Origin: Richelia sp. SL_2_1
GTDB taxonomy: Bacteria > Cyanobacteriota > Cyanobacteriia > Cyanobacteriales > Nostocaceae
NCBI GenBank assembly: GCA_012033205.1
Contig: JAAUSO010000047.1
Span: forward strand, 1-41,767
DNA length: 41,767 bases
Reading direction: 5' to 3'
Every line of letters starts with the position of its first letter. Position 1 is the stretch's first letter. The position numbers and the translations under genes were made by a program. Positions 8,465 to 18,382 of this stretch are shown one piece after another. The notes beneath the pieces were generated by a model, which was not told the DNA's origin, did no database searches, and saw only the letters and a list, made by a program, of their open reading frames with translations.

Positions 8465-10174
8465 TTATTCTGATTTAGCATCATCTTGATTAATTAATGT
8501 TCCGGGTTTTAAAATCACATCTGGTAAAGTCATAATCATTTTCTCACCCGCTTTCAAACCAGATTTAATTTCGACTTTATTTGCACCTTCTAAACCCAAA
8601 GTTACTTTGCGTTTTTGAGCTTTGTTTTGCGCGTCTTTAATCCATACAAACGTTTCTCCTTCATCACGTTGAACTGCTTCAAGATCGACAGCAACAACTT
8701 GTTTACGCTGTTCGACAACTATTTCCACACTGACTTGACTACCAGGAATTAAATCACCACTAGGTCGATCTAATTCTATTGTTGCAGGAACTTTAGCTTG
8801 TCCAGAAGCACCACTATATCCACCTCCAATATCATCGCTAGATGTGGCAATTGGATGTATATTTTTAATCCGTCCAGAGAATTCTTTCGCACTCGGACCA
8901 ATAGTTTTAACCCGCACTAATTGATTAACTTTCACTTTCCCAGCTTCTAAAGTTGCGAGTTGAAGTTTAACTATTTCTTGTCGCGGATTCCCTAAAACAA
9001 GTAATACTTTGCCCGTTTCCATTCCATCACCATCTTTAACTTGAACGTCAAGAATTTTGCCACTAATGGGAGCAGTCACAAGATTGTTTTTTAACTGTTC
9101 ATTAATCGAATTACGCTCAACTTTTGCCCGCTGGAGTTCAGTTTTTTGGTTTTGGACTGTAGAAATTGCTTCTCTAAGTTCAGAACGCGCACTCAAGAGC
9201 TTTTCTTGTTCGGGTGTTGCACGTTTTTGCTCTAGCTGCATTTTCTTTAATTCACCCTTATCGCTTTTAATTGTTAAAATTACCTCTTGTAATTCTGACT
9301 GTATTCCTAACAAAGTTTGACGCTGTTCTTCTTTTTCACGCTGCTGCTCCATTTGCTTTGTTTGATATTCAAGCATATTATTTCTAACTTCCAATTCACT
9401 GTCTCTCAAATTAGATTCAGCACCACGAACTGCTTCTAGTTGTGTTTGTAATTCATCTCCTGGAATAAAACCTTTGGATGCGAGCAATTGGGAATTCTTC
9501 AGCTTGTTTTTTTCTCCCTGCAACTTTTCTTTAGCTTCCGCAATCTTTTCTTGGATTTTAATTAAAGCTAATTGCTGTTTCTGGTTTTCAATTTGTAGCT
9601 TTTTACGACTTTCTTGGGCTAATTGTTGCTTGGAATTAGCAATTTTTTGCTCAAGTTCTTTGACTTTTTCTTGTCCACGGATAATTTTTAACTGCTGATT
9701 TTCGATTTCAAATTTTTTAATTGGCTTACGTAATTCCTGTTCTGCGGTAGCTAATTTATCTCGTGCTTCTACCACCTTTTCTTGACTACGTGCAAAAGCT
9801 AATTCTTTACTTCTAATCTGTAAATCTTGATCTGCAAGATTTTTTTGCCCTTCAGCGTTACGTAATATTACTAATTTATCCCCAAATGTAACAGAGTCGC
9901 CGATTTTCACCAGTACTCGTTCTACTACGACACTTGTGGGGGCTTTAATTTCCTGTTGTTCTCCCAATTCCAGCGTACCACCTTCACTGACGGTGATTTC
10001 CACATCTCCCAAGGCGACAGGAACCACAGGTAAAGCCACCGCACTGCTAGATCGATCCCGCGCGCGCAGCAAAAACAGCCATCCACCCACACCCATAACA
10101 GCCAAAATTGCTGATAAAATTAACCACCTGATGCCAGCTTTGAATCTTTTCTTACCTTCAACGGATAATTCCAT
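8465..10174 (-). CDS. HlyD/MacA-family membrane fusion protein with long coiled coil
   Basis: Periplasmic adaptor linking an inner-membrane ABC permease to a TolC channel. It has one N-terminal membrane anchor (about 17-34, LSAILAVMGVGGWLFLL), a lipoyl half-motif (LGEQQEIKAPTSVVVERVLVKIGDSV), an unusually long alpha-helical hairpin of Lys/Glu/Gln-rich heptads (about 115-365), the second lipoyl half (LVTAPISGKILDVQVKDGDGM) and a C-terminal beta-barrel. At 569 residues it is longer than MacA (about 370) because of the hairpin, as in cyanobacterial DevB-like proteins. First gene of the adaptor-permease-TolC run; ATG at 10174. Confidence 0.92.
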   Translation of the reverse strand: MELSVEGKKRFKAGIRWLILSAILAVMGVGGWLFLLRARDRSSSAVALPVVPVALGDVEITVSEGGTLELGEQQEIKAPTSVVVERVLVKIGDSVTFGDKLVILRNAEGQKNLADQDLQIRSKELAFARSQEKVVEARDKLATAEQELRKPIKKFEIENQQLKIIRGQEKVKELEQKIANSKQQLAQESRKKLQIENQKQQLALIKIQEKIAEAKEKLQGEKNKLKNSQLLASKGFIPGDELQTQLEAVRGAESNLRDSELEVRNNMLEYQTKQMEQQREKEEQRQTLLGIQSELQEVILTIKSDKGELKKMQLEQKRATPEQEKLLSARSELREAISTVQNQKTELQRAKVERNSINEQLKNNLVTAPISGKILDVQVKDGDGMETGKVLLVLGNPRQEIVKLQLATLEAGKVKVNQLVRVKTIGPSAKEFSGRIKNIHPIATSSDDIGGGYSGASGQAKVPATIELDRPSGDLIPGSQVSVEIVVEQRKQVVAVDLEAVQRDEGETFVWIKDAQNKAQKRKVTLGLEGANKVEIKSGLKAGEKMIMTLPDVILKPGTLINQDDAKSE

Positions 10175-10368
10175 AGCCTAGATAGCAAGGATCGACGAGT
10201 ATAAAAATTCTACCTTATCCTTGCTTTATCAGAAGTAAAAAAATCTTTCATTGTAATTAAGAATGCTTTTCTCAGTAGAATAATAAGAAATAGGTTCTTA
10301 CTTAAAATAAAACCAATTCACAAATATAAATTCCTAATTCCTAAATTTTAACCTTTGACCTTTGACCT

Positions 10369-12459
10369 TTAACCTGAATTAGGTTCACCAAACAAAACCA
10401 GCGAACAACTAACTGATGAAAGCACTTTGCTAGTCACGTCGCTAACAGCTAATCCTCCGGCTGTACGACGGCGAAAGGAACGTAAAATTAACATATCATA
10501 GGAACTAGCTTGATTGATAATCACTTTGGCTACGTCATCTTGACGAATCGTTTGAATTAATACTTCTTGACGAGATTTACTTTGATTCAGCAATGAAGAA
10601 AGTTCTGATTCAAATAAAGCAATTTCTTGATCAGTAGTTTTTCGTGGACACACCTGTAATAATGTCACTGCTGCTTCGTTCGTATCAGCGAAAAGTTGAG
10701 CAAATTGAATTACACGTAAAATTTGAGGAGTAATACTTCTCACAGGAACAAGGATACGATGAATGTTTATCGGTTCATCGAGTAAACGCATCACCGCTAC
10801 TGGACAATGAGCAGACCAAAAAACATTGTCGATAATATTACCAAATAAACGCGCTTGTAAACTACTATTTGGACTCCAACCCATGACAATTAAATCAGCA
10901 TTTTGTTCTCTTGCTGCACGACTAATTCCCCGTGCTAAATCATCATCAATCCGAATTAATGGTTGAGCTTGGGCTTGAAATTCTTCACTAATTGTGATCG
11001 CTTGTTGCAATAATAGCTTACTTCGTTTAATGGAAACCTTTAATTCCGGTTCATCCATATAAACGTGTGCTTTCGGAATTGATAAAGGTACAATTATCCC
11101 TTTTTCATGATGGGCTAATAATGCTCCCATTTCAATTAAATATCTTGCAGTATTAGGATTATAAATAGGCACTATTACTTTAAAAAGATTTTGATAAATA
11201 AAATTATCATTATCTAAATTCAAGTCTACATTTTCTGTTTCTACTTCGTGTTTTTGAGGATTTTTTTGTAAATTTGCTTGAGGTACCTTTAAATTACGTC
11301 CGAATTTTTCTGTTAATACCGGACCTAAAATAGCCGTAACTAACATTAAAACAATTATGGTGTTAAATACAGAATCTGTAATAATTCCGGCATTTTTACC
11401 TACTAATGCAGCGGCTAAAGTTGCAGCTACTTGAGGTAAAGATAAAGACCACATTGTTAGGGTTTCATTCCAGTTGTAGCCATAAAGTAATTTAGCTGTG
11501 AATGCTGCTAAAAATTTACTACTAATTAATGCCCCAACTATTCCTAAAGTTAATAATAATTCAGAAGTCAGGCTAGATATAAATCCAGCTAAATCTATCA
11601 ATAACCCCATATTGATAAAGAAAAAAGGAATAAATAAGGTACTTCCCACAAATTCTACTTTCTCTTCTACCGGGGAATGTCCCACTACATCATTTACCGC
11701 TAACCCTGCTAAGAATGCTCCGACAATTCTATCTACATTGACAATCTGCGCTCCTACTGAAGCTAAAAATACTGCTAATAAAACGAATAGAAATTGATTA
11801 CTTTGTTCGTCCCCAGTGCGACGAAAATACTCTTTTCCAGCCCAATCGAAACCAAATAAAATTACTGCTGAATAAATTGCCAGAATAGCTAATTGCATGA
11901 CTACACTAGCAATCGAAAATTCACCATCACTAACTGATACACAAATCGCCAATACTAATAATGCCGCAATATCGGTAAAAATTGTTGCACCAATAGTTAC
12001 TGTAACGGCTTGATTACTAGTCACTCCCAAACGGGTAATAATGGGAAAACCTAAGAGAGTATGAGAAGCCAGCAGAGAACCAATTAAAATTGAAGCATTC
12101 CAACCAAAATCAAAAAACCTTCCTACTGTCATCCCAAAAATAAGGGGAATTAAAAAAGTTGCAATTCCAAAACCCAAGGAACGGTTTTTTGTTCTGCGAA
12201 AGTCTTCTAAGTCTATTTCTAAACCAGCAACAAACATTAAATAAATTTTACCAATGTCCGATAGCAACTTCATGGTTTCACTTTCTGCATTCAAGACTCC
12301 TAAACCATCAGGACCTAAAAATATTCCTGCTGTTAATAATCCCACTAATCCCGGAAGTCTTAAACGTTCAAAAATTGGCGGTACTATCAGAATTACGAGT
12401 AAAAGAATCGTAAAAGCGACTATAGGACTCTTTTGAATTTCTTGTAATATTTGTTCCAT
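10369..12459 (-). CDS. CPA2-family cation/proton antiporter with C-terminal UspA-like domains
   Basis: Membrane antiporter exchanging Na+ or K+ for H+. About 12 hydrophobic helices fill residues 10-385, beginning with PIFERLRLPGLVGLLTAGIFLGPDGLG, the usual family start. From about 420 a soluble tail holds two universal-stress-protein folds. The first contains IVMGWSPNSSLQARLFGNIIDNV, close to the nucleotide-binding signature GxxGxxxxxxxGS. The second contains LILRSFRRRTAGGLAVSDV. The likely start is ATG 12459, giving 696 residues; the in-frame TTG two codons earlier lacks support. The gene is 194 bp upstream of the membrane fusion gene on the same strand, and its stop overlaps a heptamer array (about 10347-10374). 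The ion cannot be told from sequence. Confidence 0.9.
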   Translation of the reverse strand: MEQILQEIQKSPIVAFTILLLVILIVPPIFERLRLPGLVGLLTAGIFLGPDGLGVLNAESETMKLLSDIGKIYLMFVAGLEIDLEDFRRTKNRSLGFGIATFLIPLIFGMTVGRFFDFGWNASILIGSLLASHTLLGFPIITRLGVTSNQAVTVTIGATIFTDIAALLVLAICVSVSDGEFSIASVVMQLAILAIYSAVILFGFDWAGKEYFRRTGDEQSNQFLFVLLAVFLASVGAQIVNVDRIVGAFLAGLAVNDVVGHSPVEEKVEFVGSTLFIPFFFINMGLLIDLAGFISSLTSELLLTLGIVGALISSKFLAAFTAKLLYGYNWNETLTMWSLSLPQVAATLAAALVGKNAGIITDSVFNTIIVLMLVTAILGPVLTEKFGRNLKVPQANLQKNPQKHEVETENVDLNLDNDNFIYQNLFKVIVPIYNPNTARYLIEMGALLAHHEKGIIVPLSIPKAHVYMDEPELKVSIKRSKLLLQQAITISEEFQAQAQPLIRIDDDLARGISRAAREQNADLIVMGWSPNSSLQARLFGNIIDNVFWSAHCPVAVMRLLDEPINIHRILVPVRSITPQILRVIQFAQLFADTNEAAVTLLQVCPRKTTDQEIALFESELSSLLNQSKSRQEVLIQTIRQDDVAKVIINQASSYDMLILRSFRRRTAGGLAVSDVTSKVLSSVSCSLVLFGEPNSG

Positions 12460-12907
12460 AATCAATATTTTATGATTCTCGTTTTTTTTTTGATAATATG
12501 TAGGTTTAATTATTTTTCAATTGTTTATTATTAGAATTTATCTATTAGTAGGGTGTGTTAAATACCTGTGTTAGCTTATGTGCGTTTAACTCAACATTAA
12601 AGTTTTTGCTTTAATAATATTAATGTACAAAAGTCTAACTATTTTTTGTTCATTTATGACTATTTTTATCCAATCGCCATAAAATTAACTAATTGTAGCG
12701 TGAATTCCAGGATAATCACAGAAGTCGGGTTTTTACAATAAATATGTGCAATACCACAAAGCAGTCATAAAAACTAGACTTTTTACTCCCATGAATCACT
12801 AGAAATTTGTTTTTTTGCGGAAATAATCGCGATAAACCAATAAAAAAGCCACCTCAAGGGGTGACTTGGCTATTTATACAAAGCTGAAAAATTTTTAAAT
12901 TAAATTC
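12460..12907. other. intergenic region with dispersed repeat and antiporter 3' end
   Basis: No gene is visible. It holds the leader of the CPA2 antiporter gene, a degenerate inverted repeat starting CAGAAGTCGGGTTTTTA at 12719 with its partner near 12768-12784 (related to 28198-28262), and the terminator-like hairpin of the next gene. Confidence 0.6.
12840..12876 (-). terminator. candidate Rho-independent terminator after the NhaS3-like gene
   Basis: On the minus strand AGCC...CACC and GGTGGCT form an imperfect stem around a CTTGA loop, followed directly by TTTTTTA. It lies about 30 bp after the antiporter stop codon, as expected for a terminator. Confidence 0.6.
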
Positions 12908-14281
12908 TTAGCTAGCAGCATCTGCTTCTTCTATAGCAGCTTTGGGTGTATTTTTAAACGCAAACCGTAAGAAAGGTGGTGCTAAAAACGTCGTTAAAAT
13001 GACCATAATAATGATCGCTGCTTGCAAAGGTTTATCAAGTGCGCCGCTAGCTGCACCAATTCCCGCAAATACTAGCCCCACTTCACCCCGTGGAATCATT
13101 CCCACACCAATGGCTAAGCGATTAATTCCCGGTTTACCGAAGACTGCCCAACCCGTAATTACTTTACCAATAATCGCGACTACAATCAAAAATGCCGCTA
13201 AAACTAAACCTTGACGATTTTCCGGAACTACAGGATTAAGGACGCTTAAATCAACTCTGGCTCCTACAGTTACGAAGAAAATTGGCACAAGTATATCTGC
13301 AATCGGAATTACTTGTTCGTCTAGTTCATTACGTTTATCGGTTTCATCAAGAACTAAACCAGCCGCAAAAGCACCTAAAATTGCTTCTAAATGGATTGCA
13401 TTGGCAAGAAAAGACATCAATAATGCAAAGATAAATGCCGGAATTACGATGTTTCCTCTTGTTTTCAATATTTCGGCACTGAGATTAAAAGCTTTATTGA
13501 AGAATTTACCCAGTAAAATCGAACCGAGTAGAAAAACTGTGGCGCTGATAATCAGGTAAATGACATTGGAAATATCAACTTCACCAGTTTTCGCCAAACT
13601 TGCCACTACTGCTAAAACGATAATACCTAAAACATCATCAATTACCGCCGCACCGACAATAATTTGACCTTCTGCTGATTTAAGATATCCTAGCTCTGAT
13701 AAAACTTTTGAGGTGATACCAATACTTGTTGCTGTTAAAGCTGCACCGGCGAAAACCGCTGGAATTGTCGGCACATTAAACAAAAACATCAAACCCGCTG
13801 TTCCAGCAACAAAAGGAGCAGCTACTCCCACCACAGCTACAACAGCAGCTTGATAACCAACTTTTTGCAGTTCTCTCAAATCCGATTCCAAACCAATTTC
13901 AAACAGCAGGACAATTACACCTAATTCTGCCAAAATTGAAATTGCTTCGCTTTGACTGGCAAAAATTGCCTCTACCGCTTCCGGGCTTGGTTTATCAAAA
14001 AATTGTAAAGCAGTCATTATTAGGGAATCGGAAGCACTCGCACCGCTTTCGGGAAACACGATCAAATTTAGTGCAGAAGCACCGACTACTACACCACCCA
14101 CTAATTCACCCAAAACTGGGGGAAAGTCCAGCATTCTGGACAACTCACCACCTAATTTACTAGCAAGATAAATTACAACTAAACTCAGTAGTACCCCTGC
14201 AAGGACAATGGGTGCATTTTCAGCTTCGGCTGTTGCCAGTAGATAATTTTCTGGCGCAATCAGTTCAAGTGGATAATTCAT
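12908..14281 (-). CDS. Na+/H+ antiporter, NhaS3-like (CPA2)
   Basis: Membrane antiporter expected to expel Na+ in exchange for H+. At 457 residues with about 12 helices it starts with a short soluble segment and then ASKLGGELSRMLDFPPVLGELVGGVVVG. Family features are LGVIVLLFEIGLESDL, AAVIDDVLGIIVLA (the double-Asp ion site of CPA2 exchangers) and GMIPRGEVGLVFAGIG. Length and sequence style agree with cyanobacterial NhaS3, a thylakoid antiporter in Synechocystis. It lies 415 bp downstream of bicA on the same strand, and BicA is Na+-dependent. The pair would therefore recycle Na+ taken up with bicarbonate. Role by family and context; the location in this organism is not known. Confidence 0.88.
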   Translation of the reverse strand: MNYPLELIAPENYLLATAEAENAPIVLAGVLLSLVVIYLASKLGGELSRMLDFPPVLGELVGGVVVGASALNLIVFPESGASASDSLIMTALQFFDKPSPEAVEAIFASQSEAISILAELGVIVLLFEIGLESDLRELQKVGYQAAVVAVVGVAAPFVAGTAGLMFLFNVPTIPAVFAGAALTATSIGITSKVLSELGYLKSAEGQIIVGAAVIDDVLGIIVLAVVASLAKTGEVDISNVIYLIISATVFLLGSILLGKFFNKAFNLSAEILKTRGNIVIPAFIFALLMSFLANAIHLEAILGAFAAGLVLDETDKRNELDEQVIPIADILVPIFFVTVGARVDLSVLNPVVPENRQGLVLAAFLIVVAIIGKVITGWAVFGKPGINRLAIGVGMIPRGEVGLVFAGIGAASGALDKPLQAAIIIMVILTTFLAPPFLRFAFKNTPKAAIEEADAAS

Positions 14282-14696
14282 TGATGTATTAATTAATTTT
14301 CCGTTTCAAAGGTTTGCTGTGTTTGTTAAGGATAAGCAATTTTGATCTAGGTTATTATTAACTATCCTAATACGATTTGAGACTTTGGATTAAATAATCA
14401 GTCAAAAACAAGTATTTAGCTATTTTTGAACACAAATAAAATCGCTGTATTTTATTACTTTTCCCTCTCCTAATTTCTGACTAAATAATTTCTTTTGTAC
14501 AATTACTTAGCAACTTTATTTGAAATAAACTTTCTATTAATTAACCCCCTCGGCTTTTTTAAACTGAACCATACCATAATTAGATCATATTTAATTAGGC
14601 TTACACAAAACAAATTTTACTAAGTAAGACACAGCAAAGCCGCAATATAACCCTCGGTATTTGGATGCGGCTCGTTTGCGGTTTTCAATTCGATAT
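14282..14696. other. bicA-antiporter intergenic region
   Basis: AT-rich, no gene visible. Just after the bicA stop, on the minus strand, AGCCGCA (about 14668) and TGCGGCT (about 14640) can pair across a long loop, with only a weak T-rich tail. This is a possible weak terminator. No other clear signal. Confidence 0.5.
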
Positions 14697-16415
14697 TTAT
14701 CCCAAGGCAGTTTCGTTGTATCCAGTGGTGGGATAATCTGCGGTCATATCATTAGTAGGATAGCTGACTAAGCTCAAGGCTTGTTTTAATGCTTCCTCAC
14801 GCTCCATGACTATGTGATGAGGAGGCAACAGATTGAAGATTCCCAATTTTTGCAGTCTCTGCTTAATCTTGCCTTTAGCACCGACGATAAATACATGACG
14901 ACCTTTATCAAGCGCGTCTTTAATCATATTCTCTACTGCTAAAGAACTAGTTACACCAATGTGTGGCACATCGGCTAAGTCTAAAATTAACACGTCGTGG
15001 TCTTTCATCGCGGTTTGTTCGCGAGCGATAGCTTTGGAAACTCCAAATATCATCGGTCCTTCAAGGTGGAACAACAACACACGATTGTTAGCTCGATCTA
15101 ATAAGTCTTTTTCTACATCGTTCAAGATAATTGCATCATCAGCATCGGTAATTGTCTTGACTTCTTCAGAACGAAGATTGGTTAAACGTTCAATGGTCAA
15201 GATATTCGCAACGAATACCCCAACACCAACCGCAACAATTAAGTCAACAAATACAGTGAGAATTATCACACCGTACATAATCAAAGCCGCTTTGATAGAT
15301 ACTTTGTGAGCGCGTTTGAGGAAGCTCCAATCAATGATATTGATACCTACTTTCAATGCGATCGCTGCTAATACTGCTAGAGGAATTACAGAAGTTAAAG
15401 GTGCAGCCCACAAGACTATGACTAATAAAATCAAGGCACGAGTTATACCAGAAAGCGCCGTGCGAGCGCCTGTTTGAATGTTAACAACCGTTCCCATTGT
15501 CGCACCAGCACCAGCAATACCGCCAAATAATCCAGAAGCAATATTACCTATACCTTGACCGATTAATTCTTTATTAGAATCGTGTTCGGTGCGAGTCAAA
15601 CTATCGGCAACTACTGATGTGAGTAAGGCATCAATACAGCCCAACATACCCAAAACCAAAGCGTCGATCAGCATGGTTTGGAATAATCCTGCATTAAATG
15701 TAGGCGTTACGAATTGAGGTAAACCTGCTTTTATTTCACCAATTCTGCGGATACCTTCTACATTACCAAAGAATACAAGAGAAACAACTGTTCCTATAAC
15801 TAAAGCCGATAGCTGCGGGGGAATATACTTATTTATCTGCTTGGGAGAAAATACTAGAATGGCAATAGTTAACACAGCCAAAATAGTTTCAATCGGTTGA
15901 ATATTTGCAATTAAGTTAGGTATATTTTGCACCGTACCCAGCACCCCACCCGCAGGACTTTTCTGTCCTAAAAACGGTGCTGTTTGCAAAATAATTAGAA
16001 TTATCCCAATTCCCGACATGAAACCGGAAACCACCGTATAAGGCATTAAAGTCACGTATCTTCCCAATTTCAATGCACCAAGGATAATTTGAACTATCCC
16101 AGCCATTACCACTACGGTAAAGGCTAATGCTAATCCAGCGGCTCTATCCCCCCCTTGCGACGCTATCATCTGAGCAATAACCGCAGTCATTACCACTGTC
16201 ATCGGTCCGGTAGGCTCGGAAATTAATGTCGGAGTACCACCAAATAATGCTGCAAAAAAGCCGATTAAAATAGCACCGTAAAGTCCCGCCGCCGGACCAG
16301 CATCGGAAGCTACCCCGAAAGCCAGTGCCATCGGTAAAGCAATAATTGCCGCAGTCAAACCACCAAAGATGTCTCCGCGCAGGTTCCTAAAATGGATCTG
16401 ATTGGTTATTTGCAT
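14697..16415 (-). CDS. bicA: BicA-type Na+-dependent bicarbonate transporter (SulP family)
   Basis: Plasma-membrane importer of bicarbonate for the CO2-concentrating mechanism, driven by the Na+ gradient. The sequence follows Synechococcus BicA closely along its length as I recall it. It starts MQITNQIHFRNLRGDIFGG, and the core has FGGTPTLISEPTGPMTVVMT, LGCIDALLTSVVADSLTRTE (with the ion-site aspartate), NKELIGQGIGN and GIAGAGATMGTVVNIQTG. A cytosolic STAS domain covers about 430-550 (LLFHLEGPMIFGVSKAIARE, VLILDLADVPHIGVTSSLAV). 572 residues, full length. ATG at 16415. The 469 bp upstream are free of genes and presumably hold the promoter. The NhaS3-like antiporter follows on the same strand. 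Confidence 0.95.
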   Translation of the reverse strand: MQITNQIHFRNLRGDIFGGLTAAIIALPMALAFGVASDAGPAAGLYGAILIGFFAALFGGTPTLISEPTGPMTVVMTAVIAQMIASQGGDRAAGLALAFTVVVMAGIVQIILGALKLGRYVTLMPYTVVSGFMSGIGIILIILQTAPFLGQKSPAGGVLGTVQNIPNLIANIQPIETILAVLTIAILVFSPKQINKYIPPQLSALVIGTVVSLVFFGNVEGIRRIGEIKAGLPQFVTPTFNAGLFQTMLIDALVLGMLGCIDALLTSVVADSLTRTEHDSNKELIGQGIGNIASGLFGGIAGAGATMGTVVNIQTGARTALSGITRALILLVIVLWAAPLTSVIPLAVLAAIALKVGINIIDWSFLKRAHKVSIKAALIMYGVIILTVFVDLIVAVGVGVFVANILTIERLTNLRSEEVKTITDADDAIILNDVEKDLLDRANNRVLLFHLEGPMIFGVSKAIAREQTAMKDHDVLILDLADVPHIGVTSSLAVENMIKDALDKGRHVFIVGAKGKIKQRLQKLGIFNLLPPHHIVMEREEALKQALSLVSYPTNDMTADYPTTGYNETALG

Positions 16416-16884
16416 TGTAAAAACACCATATTGTGTTGATTTTTTGAATTACTCATTTCGCCTCAAATTAAGCAAAAATTTTCCCTACCTGCTCAAGCAT
16501 CAAAACTTGGCAAGCAATAATAGAAAGTACCATTGTCAACAGCAGATATTCAGTTCACAAAAAGATTTCCTACAGGATTCCCTACACCAATAAGTATTAT
16601 CTTAAATAATAAAGGTTATCATCCGTGATAATGCTTTTTATTAATGTTTTAGTTTGAGACCAGACCCTAATGCAGCAAATTACATTGCTAATTAGTCTAT
16701 ATTAATCATGGATTATTAACTTTATGATTTTTTTATGATTAGCATAGATGTAAATCTATGAATTAATCGATTGCCATAACCAATAATACAACGTATGTGT
16801 AAAAAATAAATCAATCAAAGTTTAATATTGCTGATAAAAGTTGAAGTTTTGACTTATCAAAAGATTGTTCATCAGTTATCTGCT
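16416..16884. other. intergenic region upstream of bicA
   Basis: AT-rich, no gene visible. It should carry the bicA promoter on the minus strand. I see no repeat array and no regulator site I can name. Confidence 0.5.
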
Positions 16885-17751
16885 TTATTTTTGATCAAGC
16901 TGTTGCTGCAAGGTTTGACGCATCACATCCACGGGGACAGTTTCCCGTTGCAGCCAAATCTTTAGAGCCGCAGCACCTTGTTGAACCAACATTTCTAAAC
17001 CGTCGATCGCAATTACACCTGTGGTTTGTGCATATTGCAAAAATTTTGTCGGGCTGGGAGTGTAAATTAAATCGTAAACAATTACACCTTTTGGTAGATG
17101 CGCGAATAATTCCGGTTCCAACGGTGAATTTTCAATCTGGGGATACATCCCAATAGGAGTAGTATTAATTAACAAATTTGCTCGATCAATTATTTTTGGT
17201 AAAGCATCCCATTGATGAATTTGTAAATTAACGACTAACGGTGAATCTTGCCAACTATTGCGGAATTCTACTAACTTTTGTAAATTACGTCCCACCACAT
17301 CAACCGATGCACAACCCAATTGAGTACAACCTGCAACAACGGCTCTAGCAGCACCACCATTACCCAAAACCACTGCTGTGATTTGACTCCAATCTCTATC
17401 TAATAATTGCAAAGGAGCAATAAACCCTTCGACATCAGTATTTGTGCCTATCCACCTGTGGTTTTTACGAACCACTGTATTAACTGCACCTACAGCTTGA
17501 GCGATTGGTTCAATTTCTGAAAGTAAAGGTATTATTGCTTGTTTGTGGGGAATGGTAGCGTTAAACCCCACAACACCAATCGCTGCAAAACCATCAAGGG
17601 CTTTTGCTAAATTCTGAGGTTCGATGGGAAAGGGAAGATAAACATAATTTAATCCTAACTTCGCCAAAGCTGCATTATGCATCAACGGGGAAAGCGAATG
17701 TTCTACCGGATGTCCTATTACTCCAAGTAATTTAGTTGTACCTGTAATCAT
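16885..17751 (-). CDS. aroE: shikimate dehydrogenase
   Basis: Reduces 3-dehydroshikimate to shikimate with NADPH in aromatic amino acid synthesis; cytosolic. Shikimate-site motifs are VIGHPVEHSLSPLMHNAA (S18/S20 region), GFNATIPHKQ with the catalytic lysine, and NTDVEGF with the paired aspartate. The cofactor-binding loop is VLGNGGAARAV, followed by INTTPIGMYP. The C-terminal LEMLVQQGAAALKIW contains the conserved glutamine. 288 residues, normal length; ATG at 17751. It appears to be transcribed alone. Confidence 0.96.
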   Translation of the reverse strand: MITGTTKLLGVIGHPVEHSLSPLMHNAALAKLGLNYVYLPFPIEPQNLAKALDGFAAIGVVGFNATIPHKQAIIPLLSEIEPIAQAVGAVNTVVRKNHRWIGTNTDVEGFIAPLQLLDRDWSQITAVVLGNGGAARAVVAGCTQLGCASVDVVGRNLQKLVEFRNSWQDSPLVVNLQIHQWDALPKIIDRANLLINTTPIGMYPQIENSPLEPELFAHLPKGVIVYDLIYTPSPTKFLQYAQTTGVIAIDGLEMLVQQGAAALKIWLQRETVPVDVMRQTLQQQLDQK

Positions 17752-17857
17752 GAGTTTTGAGCTATTAGTTGTTAGTTCTTATTTACTCATGAAAAGTTGC
17801 TCCTTTTGTTAAAATATAATTCTTAATCAAATTGATTTGTGTACAACCAGAATTAAT

Positions 17858-17885
17858 GAGACGTAGCAATACGCCCCGTCTCTAC
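17858..17885. repeat. GAGACG-family palindrome
   Basis: GAGACG...CGTCTC ends enclose TAGCAATACGCCC. It is related to the palindromes at 1222-1242 and 25242-25267. Confidence 0.65.
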
Positions 17886-17897
17886 ATTTTATGTTTG

Positions 17898-18353
17898 TCA
17901 ATCTTCCAATTTTACTTGTTTCCCTTTCTCATCAGTTCGATAAACTAAATCACGCTCTCCGTCAGTAACTACAACTTTCCAACCAGGAACTATTACTTGA
18001 GCGCAAAGTGTATCGGGTTGTGCTAAACCTAAACAACTATCTCCCCAACTTTGTTTTTGTGCTTGAGTTATCCGCAGTGCAGCTAGAGGTTTACTCACAC
18101 GCTTTGTTGCATCAGATAATACTGCGCTTTTGACTTTTGGGGGTAATTCATTCACAGTTGAATCATCTTTTGGAGAAGGTGTTGGAGTTGTTTCAACTGA
18201 AGGAGAATTATTTGGTATAGCAGGTGTTTGAGTTGTTTCAATTTCTGGAGAAGTTGTCTGATTATTAGTACAGGAAGTTATAGAAAATACTAATAAGCAG
18301 ATAGTAAAAGCGAGTGTAATTTTACGAATTAATTGTAGGAAATTATATTTCAT
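17898..18353 (-). CDS. small conserved lipoprotein of unknown function
   Basis: 151 residues. A signal peptide (KITLAFTICLLVFSITSC) ends in a lipobox-like ITSC, so C28 is probably lipid-modified and the protein anchored facing the periplasm. A Pro/Thr/Ser-rich linker (about 30-75) is low in complexity. The C-terminal domain (about 85-151) has QKQSWGDSCLGLAQPDTLCA and VPGWKVVVTDGERDLVYRTD, with two cysteines that could form a disulfide. I recognise this Trp/Cys domain as recurrent in cyanobacterial secreted proteins but cannot give it a function. ATG at 18353. Confidence 0.8.
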   Translation of the reverse strand: MKYNFLQLIRKITLAFTICLLVFSITSCTNNQTTSPEIETTQTPAIPNNSPSVETTPTPSPKDDSTVNELPPKVKSAVLSDATKRVSKPLAALRITQAQKQSWGDSCLGLAQPDTLCAQVIVPGWKVVVTDGERDLVYRTDEKGKQVKLED

Positions 18354-18382
18354 TTATATTTCATTCTAATTTTTTAGAATTA

